Source: Tenodera sinensis (lineage: Eukaryota; Arthropoda; Insecta; Mantodea; Mantidae). From it: a stretch of 64,000 nt of DNA. The DNA lies in NCBI GenBank assembly GCA_030765045.1, contig CM060962.1:93778412-93842411 (forward strand), read 5' to 3'. Below are positions 46,908 through 58,227 of this stretch, in pieces. The position numbers were made by a program, and so were the translations under genes. Positions within the stretch are counted from its first letter, which is position 1, and every line of letters starts with the position of its first letter. Below the pieces are notes generated by a model that worked only from the letters and a program-made list of their open reading frames with translations, made no database searches and had not been told where the DNA came from.

Positions 46908-47784
46908 AAGCATCAATAAATTGTAGAAATACCTCCCAACTCGCTTATTAAGATCAAATCTTTTATATTTCTTAGAAAAGTAAGGGATGTTATCAGGAGA
47001 GTAAGACACAAGGCTTATTTATTTTTGTCTTTCTGCATCTGAGAGAAACTCGGAAGGTATGGTGCTCTTCAGTGGCATTATTGCATATGCATAACTAAGT
47101 GAAGGATGTATCTGGGTGAATATGATCAGAAGCTTTTGTAACTTTGTTAAACATGGCAGGTTACCACAGCTTCCAACTTTAGAGGTTATCTGTTATTTCT
47201 CAAGGGTCAAAGATTTCTTTAGAATTTATAAGGGTTGACTAGTCATTTGTAACACTAACACCACTAGAATTTTGACACAAACACAAGTTTCAGAAAATGC
47301 ATCACTATTATTAGTCATCTACTATATGGGATATTAACTGACATTATTATATTTAATACATTCATCAGGTGTCGATAGATTCATTCAGCTAATCTGAACT
47401 AAAGGCTAAGAATTTGTATTCTAGAAAGCCATTTTTAATGGCCAATATTGTTGGTTTATAAAGGTTAATTATAAAATCAATATGTATTTTAAGTCAAATA
47501 TAAAGTACTTATAATATGAATTGCTCTTTTGGGCAAAGGTCTAATGTACTATATAACTACTATAGATATATTGTAAATTAAACACTTTCATTTGGTTTCA
47601 AAGAAAAGGAGGACTCGCACCATCTAGTGGATATGCAGCATGGAAAAAATTTCTCCATTTTGAACCTTCCCTGAGCTCTTTAAGAATTCTTTTTACTCAT
47701 TTGATCTAAACTTGAAGTACATGCATATTTTCTAATACATATCCATTTTCATCAATATAGGTAACTCATTTTCATAGCCACAGT
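46908..47784. other. Intron sequence, nothing recognised
   Basis: No gene, element end or RNA gene was recognised between the SINE and the dispersed repeat. Confidence 0.5.
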
Positions 47785-47918
47785 TTTTTTACTTTCTCTA
47801 CCATGTACCTAGTAGATAAAGAAGTATTACATTTCACTCAGAAACTGCATGCTGGGATTTCACTGGAAATATGTGCGTGTTTTGAGGCCCCCTGAATCAA
47901 AAAATAAGATTTCTAGAA

Positions 47919-47925
<7 letters not shown>
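47785..47925 (+). repeat. Dispersed repeat, inverted partner of 12950..13095, running into (GT)n
   Basis: It shares ACTTTCTCTAC, CACTCA, GATTTCAC, GAAATATGTG and TTTTGAGGCCCCCTGAATC, in order, with the reverse of 12950..13095. The 3' edge passes straight into a GT microsatellite. Confidence 0.6.
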
Positions 47926-47966
<41 letters not shown>

Positions 47967-48010
47967 ATGCGTGCGTGTGTGCGTGTATGTATGAGAAAGA
48001 GAGAGAGATC
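47921..48010 (+). repeat. (GT)n microsatellite with GA-rich edge
   Basis: About 22 GT units (47923..47965), then GCATGCGTGCGTGTGTGCGT and a GA run at 47996..48008. Confidence 0.9.
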
Positions 48011-48493
48011 TAAAAGAAAGGGAGAGAATGCATTACCAAAAATGAAAATGTCAGATAAATAGGTATCCAACTCGTATATATTTAAATTTCTTGGAATGGC
48101 CTGTGTAGCCTTCTTCATTAGGAAATACTATTGTATAACTTTGTACAGCTGGTAAATTAAAAGAAAAAAATATGTGCTACACAAAAACATTTATATCTGT
48201 TTAAAGCATATTTTATTTCAAATAAGCTTTATTGGCATAAAAAATTGAGATTGTTGTTTTTAGCTTTTGGTTTTTTCAATGAATTTTTAGTTAAGATTGT
48301 GTATCTGCTATAAATGCTGTTTCATCATAAATACTTAATGTTGACAATTCCTGGGTAAGAGCAAAGTTATCCTGAGCTAATAAGTAGCAGTTTTAAGAAC
48401 ATAATGTTACCTAGTTAAACTTAATGCGGTTACCCACCATCCCTTTTTAAGCGACTTCACTACTTCAAGCATATACATCTCTGACAACATATA

Positions 48494-49250
48494 TAACTAA
48501 CTACCATATACTGATTTAATTATTGTTAATTATGTATATTACTAGAAGTTGTGCAACATAGTGTTACATATGCACAATGAGTGATGTTGAATGTTGACCT
48601 GGATATACAATTTAGACCACATTATGGCTTTTTTTTTTCTGAGTGTATATATCTATAGCTACATGTACTGGGTGGAAGGTGCTACTTCAGCTATATGTTA
48701 ACCAGGAATTCTACATGATGAGTTTAACAAATATGCCCAATACAATTATTGGCAATAAAAGCTATTTTGTTGAAGGAAAAAATTGTGCCAAATATTTAAA
48801 ATATTAGCTTCTTGACAAATGGATACAATACTTCACAAACTGTCATGCGAACACTCTGCAAACAATGCTGAAATGCCTTTTTATCTTAATTTGAATGAAT
48901 TTAGTCACGATTTAATGTTGACATGACATTGCCAGTTCTCTCTTAGAAATTAAACTTTAATGACATTTTAACATTAAATTGTGACTAAATTAATTTGTAT
49001 AAAGGTAGAAATGCATTAAACTATTGTTTACACAATGTTATTTTTTTTCTTCGGTGAAATGGTTCTTTATTAACAATAATTGTATTGGACATATTTGTTA
49101 CACTCATCATGTAGAATTCTTGGTTAACATATGGCCCAGGCAGTACCTTCCACCCTGTATAACTGCCATATCCTGAGTGTGAATTATTGTCGATTATGTG
49201 TATTACTACAACTGTGCAATAAATGAGTGCAATGTGTGCAAAAAGTGACA
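48494..49250. repeat. Composite inverted and direct repeat, about 750 bp
   Basis: Outer stretches 48494..48595 and 49161..49250 are direct copies (CCATAT, TTATTGT, ATTATGT.TATTACTA, TGTGCAA blocks). Between them lie inverted arms: 48653..48785 against 49030..49165, sharing GAATTCTACATGATGAGT-type and CAATACAATTATTG blocks. A further inverted pair is nearer the centre (48875..48930 against 48955..49015, sharing AATTTAGTCAC and TTTAATGTT). It is probably a foldback transposon with a local duplication; no coding sequence was seen. Confidence 0.75.
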
Positions 49251-51062
49251 TGAAGTGTTTTAGTAAATAGGCAATTTTAACTGAATTTTTTTAAGTACGC
49301 AAGATCCCCATTTCTCCAGGCTCTATCAATCCAGATATCCAGCTTATCCACAGTGAATTTTGCTGTTATTCACCATGAAAATATGTATGACCTTTGATAA
49401 ATACAAATGAATGTATGCAGTTATTATATTGGCATTGCTGGTAGCATAGAGCTCACCATGGGTTGAATGCTTCAGGCTAATAAGTACCATGGTCAGTGTC
49501 ACAGAACAAAAAAAAATTAATGTATGCGATTATATTTCATTAGTTTTCATGAGTCTTGATAAGTGATTGTAAATGTCTCATCTGGATGGTGTTCAATCAG
49601 TTCTTCTCTTCTGTTATAATGATCCAAATTTCACTATTGTACATCAAAGTTTGTTTCTGGATTTTCTGGATGGTTTTTATTTAGGATTACCTTGGTCTCA
49701 CCTGGTCTGGCTAAATGAAGTTCTTTTGTACTCCCAATCTTCAGCTGCTGCTCACAATTTCATGGAAAGAACATGGACTTTCAAGGTCAGGTTATATTGA
49801 CCAGTTTGTACCCATCTCAAAATTGTTATTCCCTTTGTACTTATAATAAAATGTGTAACAAAATTATTTATGCGAATGTTTACTGTAATTAACTTCAAGT
49901 AGATAAACTTTTGAAATAAAAGTTTGTACATTTTGAAAAAATTATTGATAATGGGTAGAGAAAGCCATGTGAATGTAACACATTCAATTTTTTTTCTTAT
50001 AGCATTTTCTACATTACATTGGGACTCCTCATATACGTTAACATAGGTATCTGTCTGTATGGAGTGGAGGTTACAGCATGGTCCATTTACTAATAGAAAA
50101 AGAAAATTAAAATGGTAAAATACAAATACAAACTTTAATAAACTTCAAAAGCTTGATTCTTACTTTCAAGTTTTGTTATATACATGGCTAATGCTAAAGA
50201 ACAATCCAATGGTAGTACTATCCTTATTTTTAAAAGTTAACAATTAATGTTTATCTGTCTTGAATACTGGTAGTGTTATCAAGTATACCGCAAAGAAAAT
50301 ATATGAACATTTAAATGAATTGTTCATACATTAGTTTTATGAAAAATGTTTCTGAATTTTGGAGCCTATTAACAATAGTATATATTAACATTATAGCCTA
50401 TGAATCCCAGAAAGAATGTCATAAGTAACAGGTTAGGTCATTAGCAGTTAAATTATTATATTCTTTTGTCACTTTTGTATGAAAAAATACTCTCTCCCAC
50501 ATGTTTTATATGTGGCATATCTCAGACAGTAGGGAAGATAGAAACATTAAAGGTTGCTATTTATTTAATTTTGATATTAAGATTCCATCAAGCCTAAACT
50601 TTCTGATGTTAGACTTACTACATATTTCCTGACCATTTTTGGAGCTAGCAATTGGTACCACTTAATGTGACTGATACATACACATTTACCTGCACCAGCT
50701 ATCAGTAAATAGAAACATTTTATTTAGCAGCACTGGATTCAAGTATGATAAAGTACTTCAGTAACTATCACTAATTTCCATGCACTAAGTTTTATAGTGA
50801 CAGTTCTGTTACAATAATTACAAAAAACTGATGCATATTTATCCATTCAATAAGCAAGCACACAAACAAAGCAAAGCACAGCAAAGCAAAGCAAGCAACA
50901 AAGAATTATGCAAGGAGGAAAACAAACATTTTAACTTACGAGAGCAATTGTTACCTCTATGCCACTTCCATGGAGATAAGAAGCCATGGTGACAGGAAGG
51001 AAAGGTATGAAAAACTAGTAATACAAAGAGTGCAGCATAACAAACAAAGTGGTGGGAGTTAC
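49251..51062. other. Intron sequence, nothing recognised
   Basis: AT-rich intron up to the donor of the IIIS5-b exon. A short GCAAA-rich tract lies near 50870..50900. No gene or element end was recognised. Confidence 0.55.
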
Positions 51063-51170
51063 CTTGAATAGCTGCACTCCAATGACAGCGAACATGAACT
51101 GCAGGAGGTAGGTTACCAGCATGATATTGCCGATCGTCTTAATGGCTACTATCACGCATTTCACTACATA
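51063..51170 (-). CDS. Ca-alpha1D: Cav1 calcium channel alpha-1 subunit, alternative IIIS5 exon, downstream copy (b)
   Basis: The 108-base, phase 0-0 exon encodes 36 residues of transmembrane segment IIIS5: [20 protein letters not shown] then [16 protein letters not shown]. It joins the turret exon (QLFK-GKFF). The donor AAG|GTAACT is at 51063; the acceptor CCCCTAG before 51170 is preceded by a (CT)n tract. It differs from the exon at 52898..53005 in 5 of 36 residues (positions 1, 4, 10, 17 and 21), so one of the two should be used per transcript. In vertebrate Cav1 this segment holds the Thr and Gln needed for dihydropyridine binding; both are here (T20, Q24). Confidence 0.95.
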
Positions 51171-51198
51171 CTAGGGGAGGAGAGAGAGAGAGAGAGAG
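51171..51198 (-). promoter_or_regulatory. (CU)n polypyrimidine tract at the acceptor of IIIS5 exon b
   Basis: On the sense strand the acceptor of exon b is preceded by about nine CT units (51180..51198) and CCTCCCCTAG. CU repeats are preferred sites of polypyrimidine tract-binding protein. The acceptor of exon a at 53006 has a much weaker tract (TGTCCCTATAG). Confidence 0.6.
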
Positions 51199-51666
51199 GC
51201 AATGTCAGTGTGGAATTGGTTGTGTTGCTTGGTTTTAATAGCCCAAAGCCTTCAAAATGGCAGGCACACAGGTGATTGGTCAAATGCACCTAAGGGATCA
51301 GAGCAAAGGGTAATCTCCATGCCAGGGCACATATTTAGGAATATGAAGGAGGATAATGGCAAAGCAAGTTTGCACCTGATTAAGATGCTGGTTCAAACAA
51401 GAAAACAAATTTAACACATTCTTGTTATTCCAAACTTGAAATTGTACAAGCATCAATTAGTAAATTCAATTTTATAATACTGTTAGATTTAAATTATATG
51501 TTTTCACATTTGTGGTTAGATATCTGCTGGCTAATAGACCACTCTACATCAACGTGGCTTAATTACTTAAGTTCAATCTTCATTATGGCACTCTACATTT
51601 CTCTTCTGCAGTTTCCATAGCCCTGCAAAACCAACCTGTGTTGGAAAACAAAATATAAAAATCACA

Positions 51667-51914
51667 CCATGTTTGATGTATAACTGCTAGCCACCAGAGA
51701 TCTCAAGTTAGCGCATTAAAGGCATGTTTCTAATTTGCTGCTTTAGCTTCCATTTTGTTTCTCCTTTGCTAGCTCATTGATGCAGACCAACCATGTTTGA
51801 TGTATAACTGCTAGCCACCAGAGATCTCAAGTTAGCGCATTAAAGGCATGTTTCTAATTTGCTGCTTTAGCTTCCATTTTGTTTCTCCTTTGCTAGCTCA
51901 TTGATGCAGACCAA
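51667..51914. repeat. Perfect tandem duplication, 2 x 124 bp, between the alternative exons
   Basis: Copies 51667..51790 and 51791..51914 are identical by eye, beginning CCATGTTTGATGTATAACTG and ending TTGATGCAGACCAA. The lack of differences means it is recent, or was added in assembly. Confidence 0.95.
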
Positions 51915-52897
51915 CATCTTATTCTTAGCAAATGGAGCTTGGATATGGTAAAAACTGCAGGTAAATTTGCGCCAATCAAGCAGGTTGGCAAGGCATTGAG
52001 TTAGTCGGGGGAGCCAGCAAGTAACTCACAACTGCTGAAAGAAAATGCTATGACACTTTAGCAGAAGTAAGGAAGAGAAAACACTACGCCTAATTCTTCA
52101 CATATCTGGATGAAATTGGGTAGACAAAAGTATTTTATTTTGCTACATAGACAAGTAACCTTCATCAATCTACCATCTGCAGACTTTGAAAATTTCAGCA
52201 ACATGTATGTAAGCACTTTATCACTGACCTCATAAATTAAGTACCTACTGAATCTTTCATTCACCAAGATATGCTGTAGATACCTCTATAAACTATACCT
52301 AATTTAGGGTGTTTTCAATAAGCTATATTCGACCACAGCTGTTACTTCAGCTGTCACACTGACATCTATAATCTAATTTAGATAAGAAAGTTATGACATT
52401 AAATGCTATAACTTTCCCATTTAATTGGTGTCCTCCTAAGCTAAATTTGAATTCCCTTCCTTAGTTCTTGTTATTTTCTTTCGAATTGTGTGTATAATTG
52501 CTCTAAGAGCAGAGCATGAATCACTGTGTAGTAAATGCAATTTTAAATTTTGTTTCTACATCACTTATGAACTAGATAATAGGAGAAACAGTGACAGATA
52601 TCTTACGACAAAATTTCCACACAGCCAACATGCAAATTAGTAACGGCAACTCAATGCAACAAGACCGCACGCCAAAACACCTTGCTGGCTGCCTCCCTGT
52701 GTTACCTCCAGAGAATACAAACCCACAAGGGCAAAGGAGATAAAAACCAAAGTCATTTACATCACATAAATTCAGATGGTAAATTAAATAAATATGGCAA
52801 ATATCAAACTAATACCAACACAAGAAAACCCTATTAGAAACTGAACTATACCCAAAGGTGCATTTGCCACTAAAATCTAATAACGGCAGCAGCCTAC

Positions 52898-53005
52898 CTT
52901 AAATAACTGGACTCCGATTACAGCAAACATGAACTGAAGAAGGCAGGTGACCAGGACAATGTTGCCAATAGTCTTAACAGCAACTATCACGCACTGGACT
53001 ACATG
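52898..53005 (-). CDS. Ca-alpha1D: Cav1 calcium channel alpha-1 subunit, alternative IIIS5 exon, upstream copy (a)
   Basis: The exon is 108 bases, phase 0-0, and encodes [20 protein letters not shown] then [16 protein letters not shown]. The acceptor is CCCTATAG before 53005; the donor is AAG|GTAGGC. HVVQCV is the usual start of this segment in L-type channels, so copy a is the ancestral-looking version. It is 1.73 kb upstream of copy b in transcript order. Double inclusion would keep the frame but add a second S5, so splicing must choose. Residue 21 is Cys here and Tyr in b, next to the drug-binding Thr. Confidence 0.95.
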
Positions 53006-53424
53006 CTATAGGGACAGATACATCATCAACAAATACCAGGCACTGGATACACCTTCTGCTGTCTTCTGTAGCTCTCATGCTACTGTATCAATATGCTTAA
53101 AATATTCATCTTCTTTGGCTGTACTGCTACCTTAATACTGAGGAAGAAGATTCTTTTCACAATAGAGTAATCAGCCTTTAAATCCTAAAATAACACAAGA
53201 ACTATCTCCCTCGGCCTGAAATAAAAGTTTTAACTTACACTCTAATGTTAAGGGTATGAAATGTGAAACTTCATTCACCTGGAAGATATATAAACATGGA
53301 TAAAAAAGAAATGGACTGAAAATGAAAATTACCTACAACCTTTAGCATTTTACTTTATTCTTTTTTTAATATCCCTATATTTCCTGATTACTTTTGAGTT
53401 CACAGTCATGATCAGAGCCTACAA

Positions 53425-54305
53425 ATGAGAGAGTGGGTGAGAGGGTGCAAGAGGGAGAGCGAGAAAGAGGGAGAGAGGAAAAGAGGGAGAGAGGAAAAGA
53501 GGGCAAGAGAGGGAAAGAGAGTAAGAGAGGGAAAGAGGGCAAGAGAGGGAAAGAGGGCAAGAGAGGGAAAGAGGGCAAGAGAGGGAAAGAGGGCAAGAGA
53601 GGGAAAGAGGGCAAGAGAGGGAAAGAGGGCGAGAGAGGTAAAGAGGGCGAGAGAGGGAAAGAGGGCGAGAGAGGGAAAGAGGGAGAGAGAGGGAAAGCGG
53701 GAGAGAGAGGGAAAGAGAGGGAAAGAGGGAGAGAGAGGGAAAGAGGGAGAGAGAGGGAAAGAGGGAGAGAGAGGGAAAGAGGGAGAGAGAGGGAAAGAGG
53801 GCAAGAGAGGGAAAGAGGGCAAGAGAGGGAAAGAGGGCGAGAGAGGGGAAGAGGGCGAGAGAGGGAAAGAGGTCGAGAGAGGGAAAGAGGTCGAGAGAGG
53901 GAAAGAGGTTGAGAGAGGGAAAGAGGGCGAGAGAGGGAAAGAGGGGAGAGAGGGAAAGAGGTCGAGAGAGGGAAAGAGGTCGAGAGAGGGAAAGAGGTCG
54001 AGAGAGGGAAAGAGGTCGAGAGAGGGAAACAGGGCGAGAGAGGGAAACAGGGCAAGAGAGGGAAACAGGGCGAGAGAGGGAAACAGGGCGAGAGAGGGAA
54101 ACAGGGCGAGAGAGGGAAACAGGGCGAGAGAGGGAAACAGGGTGAGAGAGGGAAAGAGTGAGAGAGGGAAAGGGTGAGAGAGGGAAAGGGTGAGAGAGGG
54201 AAACAGGGTGAGAGAGGGAAACAGGGTGAGAGAAGGAAACAGGGTGAGAGAAGGAAACAGGGTGAGAGAGGGAAAGAGGGTGAGAAGATGAGAGAGGGGA
54301 GAGGG
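53425..54305. repeat. Minisatellite of about 880 bp, 18-bp unit, purine on + strand
   Basis: The unit is close to GAGAGAGGGAAAGAGGGC, with variants at the last base group (GGGC, GGTC, GGGA, and GAAACAGGGC further on), about 48 units. The + strand is almost all purine, so the sense strand of the channel pre-mRNA is almost all pyrimidine, ending about 420 bases before IIIS5 exon a. Long open frames on both strands come from the 18-base period and are not genes. Confidence 0.95.
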
Positions 54306-54400
54306 GGAGAGTGAGTGAGTATTGTTTAAGGGCCCGCCGACCACTAGGTCGTTAGGGTCCGAGATAAAGAGGGAGGGGTAGTGAAGAGACAGTTGATTGC
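54306..54400 (-). mobile_element. Retroelement 3' end next to the minisatellite
   Basis: On the minus strand it reads CTCGGACCCTAACGACCTAG, TGGTCGGCGGGCCC, TTAAACAATACTCACTCACTC and then runs into the CT-rich minisatellite. The same order is seen at 25860..25920. The 5' boundary was not found. Confidence 0.6.
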
Positions 54401-57400
54401 CACTACCAAGTGGCCAATGAGTTTGTCAAGCCCTTTACTATCATTATGGCAATAAACAAATATGGCAGAAATACACTCCTGTTTGCTAGCTTATTGTCCC
54501 TTCATTATTTTAGTTTTTAAAATAACTGCTATTTAAAAGAAAAGAAAAGTATCCGAAGCACCATGCATTTTGTAATAAAGCACATAATAATATATTTCAG
54601 TTATGTAATATAATAGCCTAAGAATAACAACACATTAAGCATTTACATCACAAATGTCAAAACTCATTAATACTAGTATCAAGTTATGGTGCTTAGAGGT
54701 AACTGTACTATGTTATATTAAATAGATAACCAATTTTAAGCCTTCTTGGCATTATTTATAACTGCAGCTGAGTGATATGCAGTTCCATGACTAAGGTTTC
54801 ATCTCTCTACTCTCTGTGATGCTTGTCAGGGTAGTGGTAAAATTGGGCATTCATGTCACCTACTTTTTATGACTACAACACATTTGTTGTGACAATCTGG
54901 TTACTTTGGCCAAACCCACAACTCATAGGTTAAAAACACTAGGGTTGGTACAACAGCCAAACATATGCCTAATTTATACAATCAGTTAAAATATAAGGAT
55001 TGGTCTAAGATCCACCAACCAAAGATGCTTGGAAGTACAACAGACTGATCTTAACAGTTTTCAGCCCATTTCAAGAATGATGTCTCTAATGTGCCAATGG
55101 GCCAATATTCTAACTGATTTTAGAAATTAGATATAGGATTGGCCCAATTACCTGGACCTATCACGGAAGTGTATTTTAGTTATGAGAGATGACACAAATG
55201 ACCAATTTTATAATCATTCTGGAGAAGCCCTTGAAATTTAGGAGGGCCAAGAGCTTAGTCACATATCACTCAACTGCAATCCCACAAAGATAATATAGAA
55301 AATAGAGGATAACTGCCACTGGAGTTTATACCTTCCAAAGTGTTTTAATGATACATAGCTTTGTTTGAATTGATTCATAAGAGTTATTTAAATGCACTAT
55401 CAGCTCTGAAGTTTTCCTGTTCATTGAATATTGAAATAACTTAAATTCATATGTGGTTGTTGAGACAAACAATCCTCATTAATTGGTACACACATCCGTT
55501 TTACCATATGTAAAATCATTATTCACAAAAATCAATTACAATAACAATGTAAAATTAAAGAGAATCCTTGAAGAAGCATTGAAGGTAACATTAAAACTCA
55601 AATGAGTTTTTTATTTTATTCTGCTCTGTAATGCCTGAAGTTTAAGACCATTTACTTCTTAATTATTTTCTTTCTTTTTCTAATTCCTCTTGCTTTTTAA
55701 TTTTGTACTCACATTATGATTAGTGGTCACTGGAGTGACCTATGTTAGCCCTTCATATTTTGTTGAATTTTATGTGCAACCACATTTTATTTTACTTTGT
55801 GGTACTCTGTATTTGTTATTACATGTAGGGTACTCTGCTGATTTGTTTATAGTATATAATCAGAATGGAATGACAGCAAGGAGGATTTTTGAGAGACAAA
55901 TCGTCATTTGGCAAACATTTCTTAGCTATTTTATCTACTCAAAATTATTTTTTAAACACTCTAGCTCTTCTTCTATCAAAAACTTGCCAGAGTGCAATTT
56001 GAAGATTGTCACCATCATCAGCATAGACTTGTTGCTGCACTGTGCTGCTTTCTGTGGCTTATAGAGGGAATTATTTAGCTAAATGTACGATGTGATGAGA
56101 ATATTTTCATATGCAATATGAGAAATTAATAAACTGTGTTCATTTTTGTAAGTATTTAATATAGAAGAGCAGTGAAAATGACTAATCATTTTGAGTATGT
56201 GGTATGTCAAAAACTTCACTGGTTTTTCTCAAAAGTGAAGAATTCAAATTTGTTTGACAATTATTTTTATATAAACATATTAAAGTGTAAGAACTAATGA
56301 AATTGTGAAAGCACCCAATGCCAGATGGAAGACATATGGATGCCATCTTTTAACTCTACAGATACTTTGTGGCCTTGTCAGTTTTATTTGCAAGTGGTAT
56401 TAATTATTTTGGATATCTGACCATTCCAGACACCTATGGTTTGTGTAAAATCAGTTATTCAGGACACTGTTTCAACATCTCAGCACTACCATAGTAAATG
56501 ATAATATATGCAAAATAAAATGCTAAATTTTGATGAAATGAAGTGTTAACAAAGGAAGTGCAGATTAAAAAAATCTGAATCACTTGGTATTCTATCATAT
56601 ATTTTTATAAGAATGGTCTAATTATGTATGTGCGAATTAAGGAGAAATATTTCAAATTGTGATAATTCTATGCACAATTATAAATTAGTTTCAAGCATAT
56701 TTCAGCTCCAAAAGATAGTCCACATAAAGCTATGGAGCTTCTTTGATTAAAAATGCAATTTATAACCTTTAAATCCAGAACAAATTTGGACTCCGGTTCT
56801 AAATTGATTGGTCTAGCATAAAAATTTGTTCAAAATGTGATAAGTTCAAACTATTACATGTTGAACCAGAAGTCAAATTAAGATGGCAAAGCTGAGAAAG
56901 TGATCTTTCCAAAGCTTCACAACAATGATTCTGGTTTTGTACCACCTATTGTTATGAGCAAAATATTGTTGTGTAAAGGGTTTGTTGTCCATCATTGTGT
57001 ACTTGTGTTAGCCTACAGTTTAATGTAAATGATCGATATGGAAAAAAGTGTTTATGTGGGAGTCCAGTCTACTGGGTGTAGGAAGGGGCAGAAGGCATAG
57101 TGAAAAGGAAAGTGGAGGAGTTGGAAAGGTACTAATTTTAAAAGAACATTTTCTGATTAGAGTGCTTAATTAATGGCTTTTATCACAATTACTATTATAG
57201 CCATGTATTCCAGCCATAATCTGTGGAACATAAACCTTCTAAGCAATTACTTGTTTCAAATAGGATGAAGACTGAATTGTTGGAGTTCAAATCACCTCAA
57301 AGGTAGGAGGGAAGATTTAAATGCTGTACCATCCCTATCTACCATAGGAAGATGATGTACAGTCATGTAAACAAACAGCAGCAGGACAGGATTTTCTCAT

Positions 57401-58227
57401 TATTTATGACAGTGCCCTACCCTAAATGGCTACCTCCCCAAAAAGAGGGTGGAGAACTGAATACCTTAATTACAAAGTTGCAGATAAGATTAAACAATGA
57501 TTAAGTCCTGTATATTCCAAGCTTTTTTTTGAAATTCTGTTTAGTATAGGAACAATCGTACTTACAGACCTCTGAAAATCCAAAATCTCAGTTTTCTTCC
57601 AATTGCATTGACACATTTACCATATACTCAGCACAAAATTTTAAAGGTCTATGTTAAACTATTGTTAGGATATTAATTTTCTATTCATAATTTATCACTT
57701 TTTGATATGGTAATACTAAATGCTCCTTGTTGGGTTTACCATACAACTCTGAAATTTTTAATTTGAGTTTAGTATACCAATACTAAGAAATTTGTCTCCA
57801 GGTATTTCATAATTTTAATTAGATTAAGAGAAAAACACTTTTGTTCACATATTATTAAATTTTCAACTTTTTCAATTTGAGTATTGGAAGGTAATTAATT
57901 TCTGCTGAACTATTTAATTTTTCTTAACTAGTGCACAGCAATTTTTAAATACACTTATGAACTATGTTCCAAGGAGCATTTTGAAAAGTAAAAAATGTTG
58001 AAAAAGGCACTGAGAAAAAACGAGTTTAAGGTTCAATTATGCTTTACTTAATTGGTACCACACTAACTAATTATTTTTTGCTTTAAATGTTGATATTGGA
58101 AACTAATTCTGTAGCATGAAAGTACTTTGCATTCTCAGAATGATCGGATCACTCCACCAGAGTTACGTGGAAGTTACCGGCAAGTCACAAGTACAGAACA
58201 CTAACTACTGCACTAACTTGCATTATA
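54401..58227. other. Non-coding sequence, nothing recognised
   Basis: This should still be within the channel gene, upstream of IIIS5. I looked on the minus strand for IIIS1-S4 and saw none. A plus-strand frame at 55723..56064 (hydrophobic, 113 codons) has no recognised family. Confidence 0.5.

Noticed and set aside
45234..46926. Open frames at 45234..45534 and 46623..46926
   Set aside because: They lie in family 1 SINE copies and match each other only as SINE sequence.
53375..54344. Arg/Glu-rich and Ser/Leu/Pro-rich frames across the purine minisatellite
   Set aside because: Same cause: an 18-base unit without stops. No start context or unique sequence supports a gene.
55723..56064. 113-codon plus-strand frame
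   Set aside because: Hydrophobic but without recognised motifs; such frames occur by chance in AT-rich sequence of this length.
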